This document shows positions 43,758-53,710 of a DNA stretch of 64,000 nt, piece after piece. How positions within the stretch are numbered: position 1 is the stretch's first letter; each line of letters opens with the position of its first letter. Made by a program: the position numbers and the translations under genes. The stretch is from positions 62,001-126,000 of the forward strand of contig JAMXDE010000045.1 of NCBI GenBank assembly GCA_026770025.1. Reading direction: 5' to 3'. This stretch comes from Craspedostauros australis (lineage: Eukaryota > Bacillariophyta > Bacillariophyceae > Mastogloiales > Achnanthaceae). Below the pieces are notes generated by a model. That model did not search any database, was not told where the DNA came from, and saw only the letters and a list, made by a program, of their open reading frames with translations.

Positions 43758-44456
43758 TTGTGCGGTAATGGAAGGAGTGCCGTGATGATGATGATGATGG
43801 CAATGCTTGTGCGAATCGCGGAACAAGATGATGCATCAGCAAGGATGGAGCGTACAGCCACGCATGCGCAGCAAGCAACCACCCAGTTGGCGGAGAGTTC
43901 ACGGGAATATCGCAGCATCACGCAAGCGATGCAACGAAGTCAGGAGGGCTGAAGGTGTCTGCGAAAATCATGTCGGAATGAAAGGTGCATAGCAATGCAA
44001 CCAACCAAAAGAAGGACAACGTAGCTCGACGAAGGGATTTTGCATGAATACAAGACTTGGATGATAATTCATGAGATGGAGGTTGTGCCAGACCCTATTG
44101 CGTGAAGCAACTCAGAGACATCAGTCGGATCTGCCTGTTTCCATCCTGATCCTTCTACGATTAGATACTGTATTCGAATTGAGTAGTCCATGGTAGTGCC
44201 TCCCATTTGTGCTTGCCTCTCTATCAATCTTAGAAACGGCGGTTTCAGTTTTCGTGTACTATCGGCTCGATCCTGAGCACTGTTACCTGCACACAAGACA
44301 GAGCGGTGAAGTGTCCACTCATCGATCATCAACCACTATACAGCGTACGTACTACTCGTGGAGAGCGAGGAATGTGGAGTATCAGTTATTGGTAAGACTG
44401 AGGAATGCAAAACTATAAAAAAGTAGAGCAGAGTCAATGCAGAATAGAGGCATCGA
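43758..44456. other. intergenic, no recognisable gene
   Basis: This contains the 3' regions of the small membrane protein gene and of the convergent gene at 44457-45749. Nothing else is supported. Confidence 0.4.
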
Positions 44457-45749
44457 TTACTCAAATTCACCAACGGGCACTGTCGCCTCGCTGCCCAACG
44501 GCGGCCCCGTCGACCAGGCCGCCATCTGCTTCTCGAGCAGCTGCTTGCGCACGCTCTCCGCATGATCCTGCGGCACATGTCGCATGGTCTCCTTCCATTC
44601 CGCCACGACGTCACGGCGTTCCTCGATGATCTGCTCGGCGAGACCCAGCGGATCGGCCAGGCCTGCCTTCTTGCTATCGCAGTACATGACGCTGGGCGAT
44701 TCGCGCAGCAAGGCGTCCATGAAATCATCGGCCATGCCGTATTGCAAGTCGCCGTCGAAGTAATCGGCGACGCGCGACGTGTAGAACTTGGAGAGCCAGT
44801 TGTAGGAGACCTCCTTGTCTTCACCGGCGGCTCGGAATTTGCGCAGCAGCCTGTGGATGCTGGCCTGGGTGCAGAGGTTGTAGAGGAGGTCGAAGTTTCC
44901 CTTGCGGAATGGGGAAGACGCTCCCGCCGCGTTGAAGGCCGACTGCTCCATGATGTTGACGGCGGTGCGTTCGAAGGCGAGCACGGAGGGCTTCTGGGCC
45001 ATCTCCATGTCGGATTTGGTGCGATCTTCCTTGGATATGGCAAAGTAGGATGCGAGGATTTGGTCGTTGGCGGCCACGAGGAAATCCAAGTCCTGACACA
45101 TCTCCTGCGCGATCTGCTCGCGCACGCTGAGGATGCGGGATGTGAGGGACACGGGGTCGATGTCGATTTCGAATTCGACGTACCGGTCTTCGAGGTAAGG
45201 ATTGTGCTTGGACCAGCCCTTGTGTCCCTTGCCGGAACGCTTGGCGGAGACGACGACGACATCCTTGGGACGGTCCATCATGGCGAGAAGCGGTGCCTCC
45301 CACGTTCCACCGAATCGTTGCAGGTAGCCGGCGCCCGTTCCGTGGTATTGCAGCTGGTTCTTGGTGTCGAGGAAATCCTCCATCCACTTGACGCTGTGGG
45401 GATCCCGCACCGACGTCAGCAGGTACATGAAGGACTGGATGGATCGTTGCGTGAGGAAGTTGCGGATATCCGTGCGCGCGTCGTTGTGCTGTTGCGCCGC
45501 CTCCTCGTCGCTATGGCCGACCATGGCGATGCGCGACGATCGGGCAAACGGGGTCGCTGCATTTGGATGCAATGCGGCCAACCTGGTTGGAGATGAGACG
45601 CTGATGCCGATAGAAAAGGCATCGGCGACAGTGGAAGGCGTTGACGATGACATCTTTGTGGTTGTGGAACTTGATTCGAAGGAGGCCAGCATTGCTGTCG
45701 CCAGCAGTAGCGACCGGCGGACGCGCCCAATGAATGGAGGTGATGGCAT
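44457..45749 (-). CDS. protein of unknown function, possibly plastid-targeted (430 residues)
   Basis: A single uninterrupted frame starts at the ATG at 45749. The N-terminus has a short hydrophobic stretch (SLLLATAMLASF), a Ser/Thr-rich segment and the motif VADAFSIG, reminiscent of the ASAF motif of diatom bipartite plastid presequences. The mature part (from about residue 75) is mostly helical and charged, with blocks such as RSIQSFMYLLTSVRDPHSVK, WMEDFLDTKNQLQYHG and QEMCQDLDFLVAANDQ. I recognise no enzyme family. The regular codon pattern and long frame make it a real gene. Chloroplast location is an inference from the presequence. Confidence 0.8.
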   Translation of the reverse strand: MPSPPFIGRVRRSLLLATAMLASFESSSTTTKMSSSTPSTVADAFSIGISVSSPTRLAALHPNAATPFARSSRIAMVGHSDEEAAQQHNDARTDIRNFLTQRSIQSFMYLLTSVRDPHSVKWMEDFLDTKNQLQYHGTGAGYLQRFGGTWEAPLLAMMDRPKDVVVVSAKRSGKGHKGWSKHNPYLEDRYVEFEIDIDPVSLTSRILSVREQIAQEMCQDLDFLVAANDQILASYFAISKEDRTKSDMEMAQKPSVLAFERTAVNIMEQSAFNAAGASSPFRKGNFDLLYNLCTQASIHRLLRKFRAAGEDKEVSYNWLSKFYTSRVADYFDGDLQYGMADDFMDALLRESPSVMYCDSKKAGLADPLGLAEQIIEERRDVVAEWKETMRHVPQDHAESVRKQLLEKQMAAWSTGPPLGSEATVPVGEFE

Positions 45750-46528
45750 TGTGGCTGAGATCCGCCGTTGCTTTGTGATGGATGTTCTTGGAATTGAATT
45801 GAATTGACTGGGGTTGTGAATGTTGTGGATGTGTCAGGTTCGACCTCTGCTCGCCTTTGCAATGCTTTTGGCAGGGACAGAAACGTGCCAGTCCTCGTAC
45901 TGCCCGATGTGTCTCGGAACGCCCTCGATTCTTGAATGGAGGCTTGGGATGACAATGGTGATGGCACCGATGCTGTGCTTTGACCGTTCTTTCTTTGGCT
46001 GTGGCAGTGCCTTTTGCTGCCTTTGCGGTTGGCTTTCGGGTGCTCACGCCGATGAAGTTGGGATGATGTGGGTCGTGATGCTGATGTTGATGCTGATGCC
46101 GATTGTGTCAGTCTGCGGAGAACAGCAGCTTGTCGGAGTTGTTTGCTCGATGGACTCTATCTTGATTTGTGTGCACGCGTCTCCGCTCTCATTCATGAAG
46201 ACAGCAGCGATCCGTTGACACAGTGTCCAGAAGCCAAGGTGAGCGAGCCGAAAGGAAATATCAACGAAGAGATCAAAGGGGGAAACAAGTTTTACAAATA
46301 CAACCTCTGACAAAGCTTGTTCCTGCTGCGCCAATCGATCAGTCCACCGATTGGCTGGTCCGATGATTGCCCATTGCTGCACGTTTGCTTCAATTCCTCG
46401 TTCGCCTGTCCGGATTGGTCGGTGTTTGGGAACAAAGCCGGAAGGGATGACGCCGCTCATGCCAATGTTCTGGTTCGGGTTGGCTTCGATGCCAGCAACG
46501 GAAGATAGCACCATCCCAGCACTCTTCA
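45750..46528. other. intergenic, no convincing gene
   Basis: This is the upstream region of the 430-residue protein gene. A 156-codon minus-strand frame (46044-46514) is present but lacks recognisable features and overlaps alternative frames of similar quality. Confidence 0.35.
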
Positions 46529-46699
46529 GGGGCTTCCGGTAAAACGGACTATCGGACTAACGAACAGCATCACTATTTGGTTAACGGACGATATTAGTCG
46601 TGAATGCGAAATTCTTAGTCATGATTGGAATGTCGTACTTGGCGTTTATGGTTTATGCAATCCGTGATTGAATTGTCTCTAGCCTACAGCGAAAAAAAA

Positions 46700-46841
46700 A
46701 TGCCCTAAAATAAGGCACCTTTTGAAAAGATGCCCTATTTAGGGCACGTTTTGAAAAGGTGCCCTATTTAAGGCACGTTTTGAAAAGGTGCCCTATTTAA
46801 GGCACGTTTTGAAAAGGTGCCCTATTTTAGGGCACGTTTTG
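46700..46841. repeat. five-unit array of a palindromic 29-bp repeat (left arm)
   Basis: Units start at 29-base spacing and consist of GTGCCCTATTTAAGGCAC, itself nearly palindromic, plus GTTTTGAAAAG. Variants in the centre are mostly compensatory (TTTAGGGCAC, TTTAAGGCAC). There are no spacers, so it is not a CRISPR array. Confidence 0.9.
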
Positions 46842-47058
46842 TTTCACAATAGCCCAGCCACGATGGGCACATTCCACAAAGCCATCAACGGGGAACGATG
46901 TGGACGTCACTGAATGACGAATCAGAACACTAATACTTATCGTCAACTTGGCGTGACATGCCTTTGATAATCCTCTGTCGTCGCGTTGTTGCGCGGGATT
47001 TGCTCTTGCTCTTTCTGTCGTCCAATCGGCTGCGAACAGCGACATGTGGGTGAGGGAG

Positions 47059-47206
47059 AAAAGGTGCCCTATTTAGGGCACGTTTTGAAAAGATGCCCTA
47101 TTCAGGGCACGTTTTGAAAAGGTGCCCTATATAAGGCACGTTTTGAAAAGATGCCCTAATTTAAGGCACGTTTTGAAAAGGTGCCCTATTTTAGGGCATC
47201 TTTTGA
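47059..47206. repeat. five-unit array of a palindromic 29-bp repeat (right arm)
   Basis: This is the inverted partner of the left array. Its last unit (CCCTATTTTAGGGCATC) mirrors the first unit of the left array (ATGCCCTAAAATAAGG). The unit number is the same, five. Confidence 0.9.
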
Positions 47207-47356
47207 CATCGCACAGATACGAGTCGCGAGTGGCGACGACAATGTCTGAAGGACATGGCAATCAAGACTAATAAAATCTCATTCACGACTAACAGTGTTC
47301 GTAAGTCCGTTAAAATGCACCCGAACCACCATGTCCGGCAGTTTACCGGAAGCCCC

Positions 47357-49767
47357 AGAATCTGCGCCCCATCCGAAATACGAGTGGAGAGTACTCTGCG
47401 AACAAAAGAACTGGGAGATCTTCGTATCAAAGATTCGGATGGTGCGAACACGGAGACCTGCGTGTCCTCGTTCGACCAAGGCGGTGGCATCGGATCTCGT
47501 GACCCGGAGAGTTCGGCGACAAGGAGATGAGATCATGTGACGAACTTGCTTCTGCTTTTTCCGTTTTTCGGTTCCGATTGCGTCATTTTGTGTTGGTGAC
47601 AGGCATGACGTCATATACAGGTACATCAGAAGTCCCTCGCTGAGACCTACAAATCTATCGTACGAAGCAAGAATGTTTGGGGATGCCGCAAGTGGCAACA
47701 GATCTGAAGGAGGCAGCGACGTCTCCATGCGTCTGCGGACTTCCACCGCACGCTTTTTACGATTATGACCACGATTTAGTCCCTCTTCTTGGAGCGAAGC
47801 GCAAAGACAACCTCTGATGGTTGCCCTGTGATTGTTGTGATCGAAGCATGCAAATGCATCAAACAAGACACAAGGAGACTTGGAGATGTTTCAGGATTGC
47901 CGTGGCGAGCCGAAACACACTTGCGGAGCGGAGGATTGTTGCCTTGTCGGCCATGTCTGATCACGGTACCAATGTAGATGAACGATGCGCCAAGAGCATT
48001 CTTGTTCGTCGTTTTCTGGCAATGTGCACAAGGTGTGTTGTGGAGAAGTCGGCGAAGCGCATCTCCATCGTCGTCAACATCATCGTCCAGATGCTCTTCC
48101 AAGGCGACTAAATGTAGCATGGTGTAGTTCGTAGCGATTCACAGGTGTGGACCTTGATGTGGGACAGAGTATCAATAGACTAAGTGCAAGTCCTTGCTCC
48201 GCTGCTTCACCATTCTGCCATTCTGTCCTCCTGTCGTGCGCTTTCTCCAACGGCACTGGTGCGAGTGATGCGAAGGACGAGAAAGTGGAGAAACCGGAAA
48301 GATGGCGAGGAGAGCAACGGCAGCCACAACCACTGCTGCCCCTGCGCAATCGGAGGTTGTTTGGCCACCGAGACAATACGGGTACGAACCACAACAGCGA
48401 GAGAGAGAGATGCATGCGCGTTGTGCTACCCGTCACACTCAGACCTCCTATTCTCCTGGCTGCGTTCTCCGCCGAAGGCAAGTTGTAAAAAGTGAGTGGA
48501 TCAGAACAGAACGGGACAGAGGATGCTCCATCACGATCACAGCCGTCGGTAAATCTCTCCGACAACAATCACACTTTGTGATTGAAGATGTCATGTCGCG
48601 CCAGAGCTGAGGGTGCAGAAAGGATCTAGACAGAGGACAGCGAATAACTCTGGATAGCAGACATGCGCTGCATCACGCCATACACAGATGCAGTTCTGCG
48701 GAGACTACGACTACCATTCAGAGCTGCAAACGTGAGCAATCCGGAGATGCTCTGGAGCATCGCCTGGTCAATGGAATTTCTTCTTGTAGACGGAGCCGTT
48801 GCCTGTTTGCGTTCCTAACTTGCCCACGAGGTATGACACGAGTTATGCTACCCACGAGCTTGGCTAGTGGATTACGACCTATGACATGTATTCTACGTAA
48901 TACGAGAATGCCGCCGTGTCGTTCACAGCGAAGACGGCGAGGAGGGAAACAAGATACTAATAGTGAGGGAGGCGTGCTGCATGAAAGCCAGTGGGTAGGA
49001 GTAAAGCACTGTAATGTGTACAGATGCACAACAAACAACAGGCAAAGGGAGAGTGGGGAGAGAGAGAAGATGGCGGTGGCTGTTGTGCGGCACCACGGAG
49101 GCAACACTGGGGCTCAAAATACCTGGTGACACACGTTGCACACGACCTGAAGGACTCTCTTGAGGAACTCCCTGTGTTCGCCGAGGGATAAAACCCACAA
49201 CACCAACTGTGAGTTGAGTGTGTGATTCGCGTTTATTGGTTGCTGTCCCTGTGACGGGTCCAACATCTAATAAATTATTGGAAGCGACATGATCGTTCGC
49301 TGACGTTATGTGACATTTTTTGTCATACGACATGGATTCAGGTAACTGTGTTGTTGATTCTGCACGGAGGCAGGTGTGCACGGCGTTATTATTCGCTCTC
49401 ACACCGCCGCTAGATACCTTGTTTGAGTTTTGGGGAGAACAACGCGACGCGACCTCTCTGCAACTTGCTTGGTTCGTTGTCGGGACCAGCCGCCGTGCCG
49501 AAACGAAGAGTGCCACAGCGACCAACACACACAAAACACACAAAACACACACGATTGCACACTCCATGTGTCATCCGAACGAAACAAACCAGCAAGGAAG
49601 CAAGGAAGCAAGGAAACAAACAGAGAGCCACTCATCGTGGTCATAAAAAGAAGAAATCACAAAACAACCACAACCACCATCCGCAGCAACGGCAGCAGCA
49701 GTAGCAGTAATTGCGACAGGAACGATCCACATCGTACCATACATCATCAAACCATCCCTCGACAACC
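47357..49767. other. gene-poor region, no recognisable gene
   Basis: A TGACGTCA palindrome lies at 47606-47613, and the 3' part (49528-49760) is probably the 5' leader of the next gene. A 195-codon minus-strand frame at 47279-47866 crosses the foldback element's end and is not convincing. Nothing else is supported. Confidence 0.4.
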
Positions 49768-50811
49768 ATGGCAACCCCTTGCTTGCAACCATTCGCGTCG
49801 TCGTACTCGTGCTCATCATCAACAACGGACTCGTCATCGTACTCATCCTCGTCGTCGTCGTCGTCGGCAGCCGAGTCACCGGCACCATCAACCCCAACGC
49901 CAACACAATCAACACCAGCCACAGAAGCTTCGCCAGCCGCGACGATGCTCAAGACGTGCCTCTCCAAGCTGGTGGGATTGTCCACGCTGACCTTTGCGTC
50001 CCGCAAACGATCGCGCAAGCAGTCTTGCCAAACCCAGCACTGCCACCATGCATTGTCGATGGACTCCGGTCCGACTGCATACTCGCAGCAAAGGCCATGC
50101 AAGCGATCCAGGACGGCATCTGTTGCTTCGCCCTGCCTGACACGATCAGCGGCAGCAACATCGCAGAACGCAGGCTCCTCCTTGGCAACCAGGAGGACAA
50201 GATCAAGAAACGGGAAGAAAAATCGCTCTGTGCAGTTTTCAGAAAAACCGAATTCAGTCCACCTGTTCGAGAAAATCATCAGCTACGATGACAGACACAC
50301 GATCTGGTACCAGACGCCGGACTACATGGGGTTCCGCAAAGAGGCAGAGATGCTGGCGGACGCATTCAAGAAGAAGCGCACATCGGATCTGCAAACATCG
50401 CAGTACCAGCATTCGGTACAGGACTTTGGCTTCCTCAGGGGACTGGAGCTATGGGTTTGCGAACAGCGCGTCCTCAACCGCTACCTCTCCGTGTCCTGCA
50501 TCGTCAGCTCCAGCAAGAAGAGGGGCTTCAAGCCAGAGCACGTCGCGCACATTGCCCGCAACTGCTCGGCGTGGCCACGTGAGGCCGCCATCGTGCAAGG
50601 GACGCGCGATTTCTTCGAAGTCTACGAACCGCAGTGGGTGCCCTCGCTGCCAAAGCTCGACGAGCCAGTCCAATTTCCGTACCTCCTGTATCCAAAGAAG
50701 GTCAAGCAGCAGACGGAAGAGGAGACCGCCGCGACCGTCAAGATGCTTCCCAAGACGATCCTGCAGCGCGATACGTCGCAGCCCATCGCCCGGCGCACGT
50801 CGCGAAGATGA
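49768..50811 (+). CDS. conserved protein of unknown function, Ser-rich N-terminus (347 residues)
   Basis: The ATG at 49768 (ACAACCATGG) starts an uninterrupted frame. The first 75 residues are Ser/Pro/Thr-rich low complexity. A basic stretch (SRKRSRKQS, RRTRSRNGKKNR) follows and may be a nuclear signal. The C-terminal domain reads VQFSEKPNSVHLFEKI, YDDRHTIWYQTPDYMGFR, RGLELWVCEQRV, and a helical part ending FFEVYEP. I have seen this WY...RGLE arrangement as an expanded family of unknown function in diatoms; that is recollection, not a search result. A nuclear role is only suggested by the basic patches. Confidence 0.8.
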   Translation: MATPCLQPFASSYSCSSSTTDSSSYSSSSSSSSAAESPAPSTPTPTQSTPATEASPAATMLKTCLSKLVGLSTLTFASRKRSRKQSCQTQHCHHALSMDSGPTAYSQQRPCKRSRTASVASPCLTRSAAATSQNAGSSLATRRTRSRNGKKNRSVQFSEKPNSVHLFEKIISYDDRHTIWYQTPDYMGFRKEAEMLADAFKKKRTSDLQTSQYQHSVQDFGFLRGLELWVCEQRVLNRYLSVSCIVSSSKKRGFKPEHVAHIARNCSAWPREAAIVQGTRDFFEVYEPQWVPSLPKLDEPVQFPYLLYPKKVKQQTEEETAATVKMLPKTILQRDTSQPIARRTSRR

Positions 50812-53169
50812 GCCACGGCAGTCATCACAGTTTGCGCCAAACTAGACACGACACAACAGCGTAGCGTAGAGCAGAGTAGAGTAGAGACCGGGACGTAAAT
50901 CAGAATTTCTTTTCTCGACTCGATCCATTCGCATAACTTTATTATTCTATTATTATTGTGTTATACTTCTCCGCATTGGATGGTGTGTCGGCATGTGACG
51001 CTTGCCTCCTGTGGGTGCTCTCCGTGTCGCCGCTGCTGTCGCCATGCAACAGATGCCCGCGTTGGTAACATGCACCAGATGGATTACACGTTCCCTGGGA
51101 ACCGCGGTAAATACGTTTTCGGCGTCGTTTTCCGATGGGACTGCCTTAGTAGTCCATTTAGTCCGTGCGCTTGGCCTCACGAAACGCAAAGGTACTACTG
51201 TAGACGTGTGATCGACGTCCCGTGGGCGAGGCTATGAACACTAGGAGCTACTTCAGTTGCCATTGATTGCCCAGTGCAGGACAGCTCTACGGGGCTTAGC
51301 CAGCGTCTGCGCCATCAATTTTTGGCTGGGTGTCTTTGGACATGTTGCCACCATCGGTGTCGAGGCCAATCGCCCAGGTACGCGCTTTCTGGGCTTGATC
51401 TTCGTTGTGCAGTCTTGCTTCAACAGCGGAAACAGTGAGCGCAACCCCGAACGCAGGAAGAGGGCAAAGCCTCGCACGTACTCTGTGGTACAGGAAGCAC
51501 GTCTGTCCTGACCAGAATAGCCTGCGAGTGCGAGCGGACACATCCTGCTCGCCGAATGTGACATGACATGTTCCGTTTGCAAACTGAGGCAAGGGCGATA
51601 GGAAGAGGAGGTGGATGGAGTTGCATGAACTTCGAAGCGGTATTCGCCAGTACGATGATTGGTGCACGAGGCGGCTTGGCTGTCGAAATGTCCGAAAGCG
51701 ATTTCTTCATCTTGATGAGGACGAGTGTTTTGTCCTACAGCAACAGGAGATGGCGGAACAACTATGCCTTCTGTGACGTCACATTGTATGAGGAGTGGTC
51801 GTGCGAGACCGCACCACGATCCATGCGATTAATTGTTTGACTGCGCAGATAACACGCAAGGTTAGTGGCGTCACATGACTCGAAATGACGCAGTGAGCGT
51901 ACACCTGGGCGAACGATGATGCAAATTGCATCAGCCTTCACGTCGCTTTCGCAGTCACTGATGTGGGAGCAGGTCATTCCCGCACGTCGCCCGATCACTT
52001 GTCATCTCGAGTCTGACTCACACGAATGGGGAGAAGTTCTCTTTGCGCTCAGCCTGGTTGGGGAAACGTCGGCACATCATCTGGACCGAACGAGCACAGG
52101 AAGCTGCTGGCATTCGTCGTCCACAGAAGAGTTGGGCCACGGCTATGCGCCATGCGAGACAAGTTGAACTTGTGATCATTAATTATCAGGCATGATTGCG
52201 TCAACTTCTTGTTTGTGGTGCGCAATGTGAGCGACACGTCGGAAACGAGGGGCTCTCTTCCCTCACGCGGAACAGTTCACCTCAACATGGCCCCTCCTCC
52301 AGGATCACTTGTTTCGTGTTGGGTGTTCGAAGAGATGCGCAGAGTGCAATGGTTGTGTTCGAAGTACTGCTTCGCAAGAGACACCAAGTCACTGCTTTCG
52401 CTCCTGCCATTTTTCCTATCCGAGACACATGGCTTTGAGACACCAAGCTAGACATGCAATAGCACATGTATGCAACCACACAGACTGCGAGATGGATTGG
52501 TAGCATCTTCATTTGTGCTCATTGACATCGTTGCTAGACGTGAAGAGTTGAGTTAATACTTCTGAACACTGTACGTGCATGTTCATGTCTGACTATTCAA
52601 ACACGGTAGCCTATCCCGAACGTGGATTGTCCTGACCGATGATGCACGTTTGATGGTGCTCGAGTTGAGGGGTACCCGGTAGCAGACATCTTCGTGGTTG
52701 TTCTTCCGCTGGCGAGGTTAACCGCTGCATGATCGTGACGATCGGACGCGGTGTGGACTGATACGAAAATCTATTATAGGTTATCCGCATCCCCCAGGCT
52801 GTGTTTGTCCGTTGAGTCATTGAAAGCCACGCTCAGTACCTGGGAATGATAGCGCGTTCTTCGTCTCGGATGTCCAGCGAACACGAGCGCTTTCGGCACC
52901 TGTGAGTATCATGATACTATGCCCCAACACACATGGGGAGCGGTGAAACTACAGTGACAGACGTGGCGAACGCACCCGCACGTCGAAGAGGGAGGGGCAA
53001 TACATGGGGGAGAACACGCTCCAGTGTCCAAGCCCCGTCGGATCGGTGTTCTTCCGAAGTTTCGCACTCGCGAACGCGCATTGGCACTCGCGTATCCGTC
53101 ATTGAGTATGTTAAGTGGAATGCGTTGGTAGCGACATGGTCACGATACAGGATCGACATGGGATCCCTA

Positions 53170-53310
53170 TGAACACGCCATGGACACGACATGGACATGC
53201 GACAAGCACGACATGGACATGCGACAGACACCACGCAGGATCGGCACCGACGAGCAAGCGACGAGCAAGGAACGAGCAAGCGACGAGCAAGCGACGAGCA
53301 AATTGCTCAA
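53170..53310 (+). repeat. minisatellite, 18-bp and 11-bp units
   Basis: ACGACATGGACATGCGAC is repeated near 53187 and 53209, followed by runs of an 11-base unit GCGACGAGCAA (with AACGAGCAA variants) from about 53260. The same 11-base unit reappears at 53607-53668. Confidence 0.8.
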
Positions 53311-53606
53311 AATTACCGTGGATTTGTCACTGTGACATGCTGCGAAAACAGCCATACTACGGTGTCTAATCTAGTTGTATTTTAAAGGGCGTCAGAGTGC
53401 ACTTTTCAAAAATAGATTGCATGAACGTAAGCGTACTATCCATATCATGCTAGCACACGTGTTTGATCTTGATTGCAACATCATTCTGAAACACAATCGA
53501 TAACAGAGTTTTGCATTGCGGCGTCTCCAGACTGATCACCTACGATACTGTGACATCTCTCTATAAGTAAAGTGCGGTAAGCGACATGTCGATTTTTTGA
53601 AAAATC

Positions 53607-53710
53607 GACGAGCAAGCGACGAGCAAGCGACGAGCAAGCGACGAGCAAGGGACGAGCAAGGAACGCGACGTGAGCACGACGTGAACGCGACGTGAACGCG
53701 ACGTAGACGT
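53607..53710 (+). repeat. 11-bp minisatellite grading into a CGTGAACGCGA repeat
   Basis: Five or more copies of GCGACGAGCAA are followed by GACGTGAACGC units. It is related to the array 300 bp to the left, so both may derive from one expanded block. Confidence 0.8.

Larger units (their letters stand above)
46529..47356. mobile_element. foldback-like non-autonomous element (828 bp)
   Basis: The ends are inverted copies beginning GGGGCTTCCGGTAAA. Further in, both arms share ACGGAC, ACGAACA, TTAGTCGTGAATG and TTAGTC-TGATTG in the same order. Inside the arms are five-unit arrays of a 29-bp repeat (46700-46841 and 47059-47206) which are inverted copies of each other. A unique loop of about 217 bp (46842-47058) lies between. 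Long inverted arms made of tandem repeats around a loop are the hallmark of foldback elements. There is no transposase. No exact target duplication was found at the ends as drawn, so the boundaries may be a few bases off. Confidence 0.75.

Noticed and set aside
44562-45596. 344-codon plus-strand frame
   Set aside because: It lies wholly antisense to the 430-residue protein gene, whose frame has a plausible presequence and better composition.
46700-47206. Regular 29-bp palindromic repeats resembling a CRISPR array
   Set aside because: Units are contiguous with no spacers, the DNA is eukaryotic, and the arrays are mirror images inside a larger inverted repeat.
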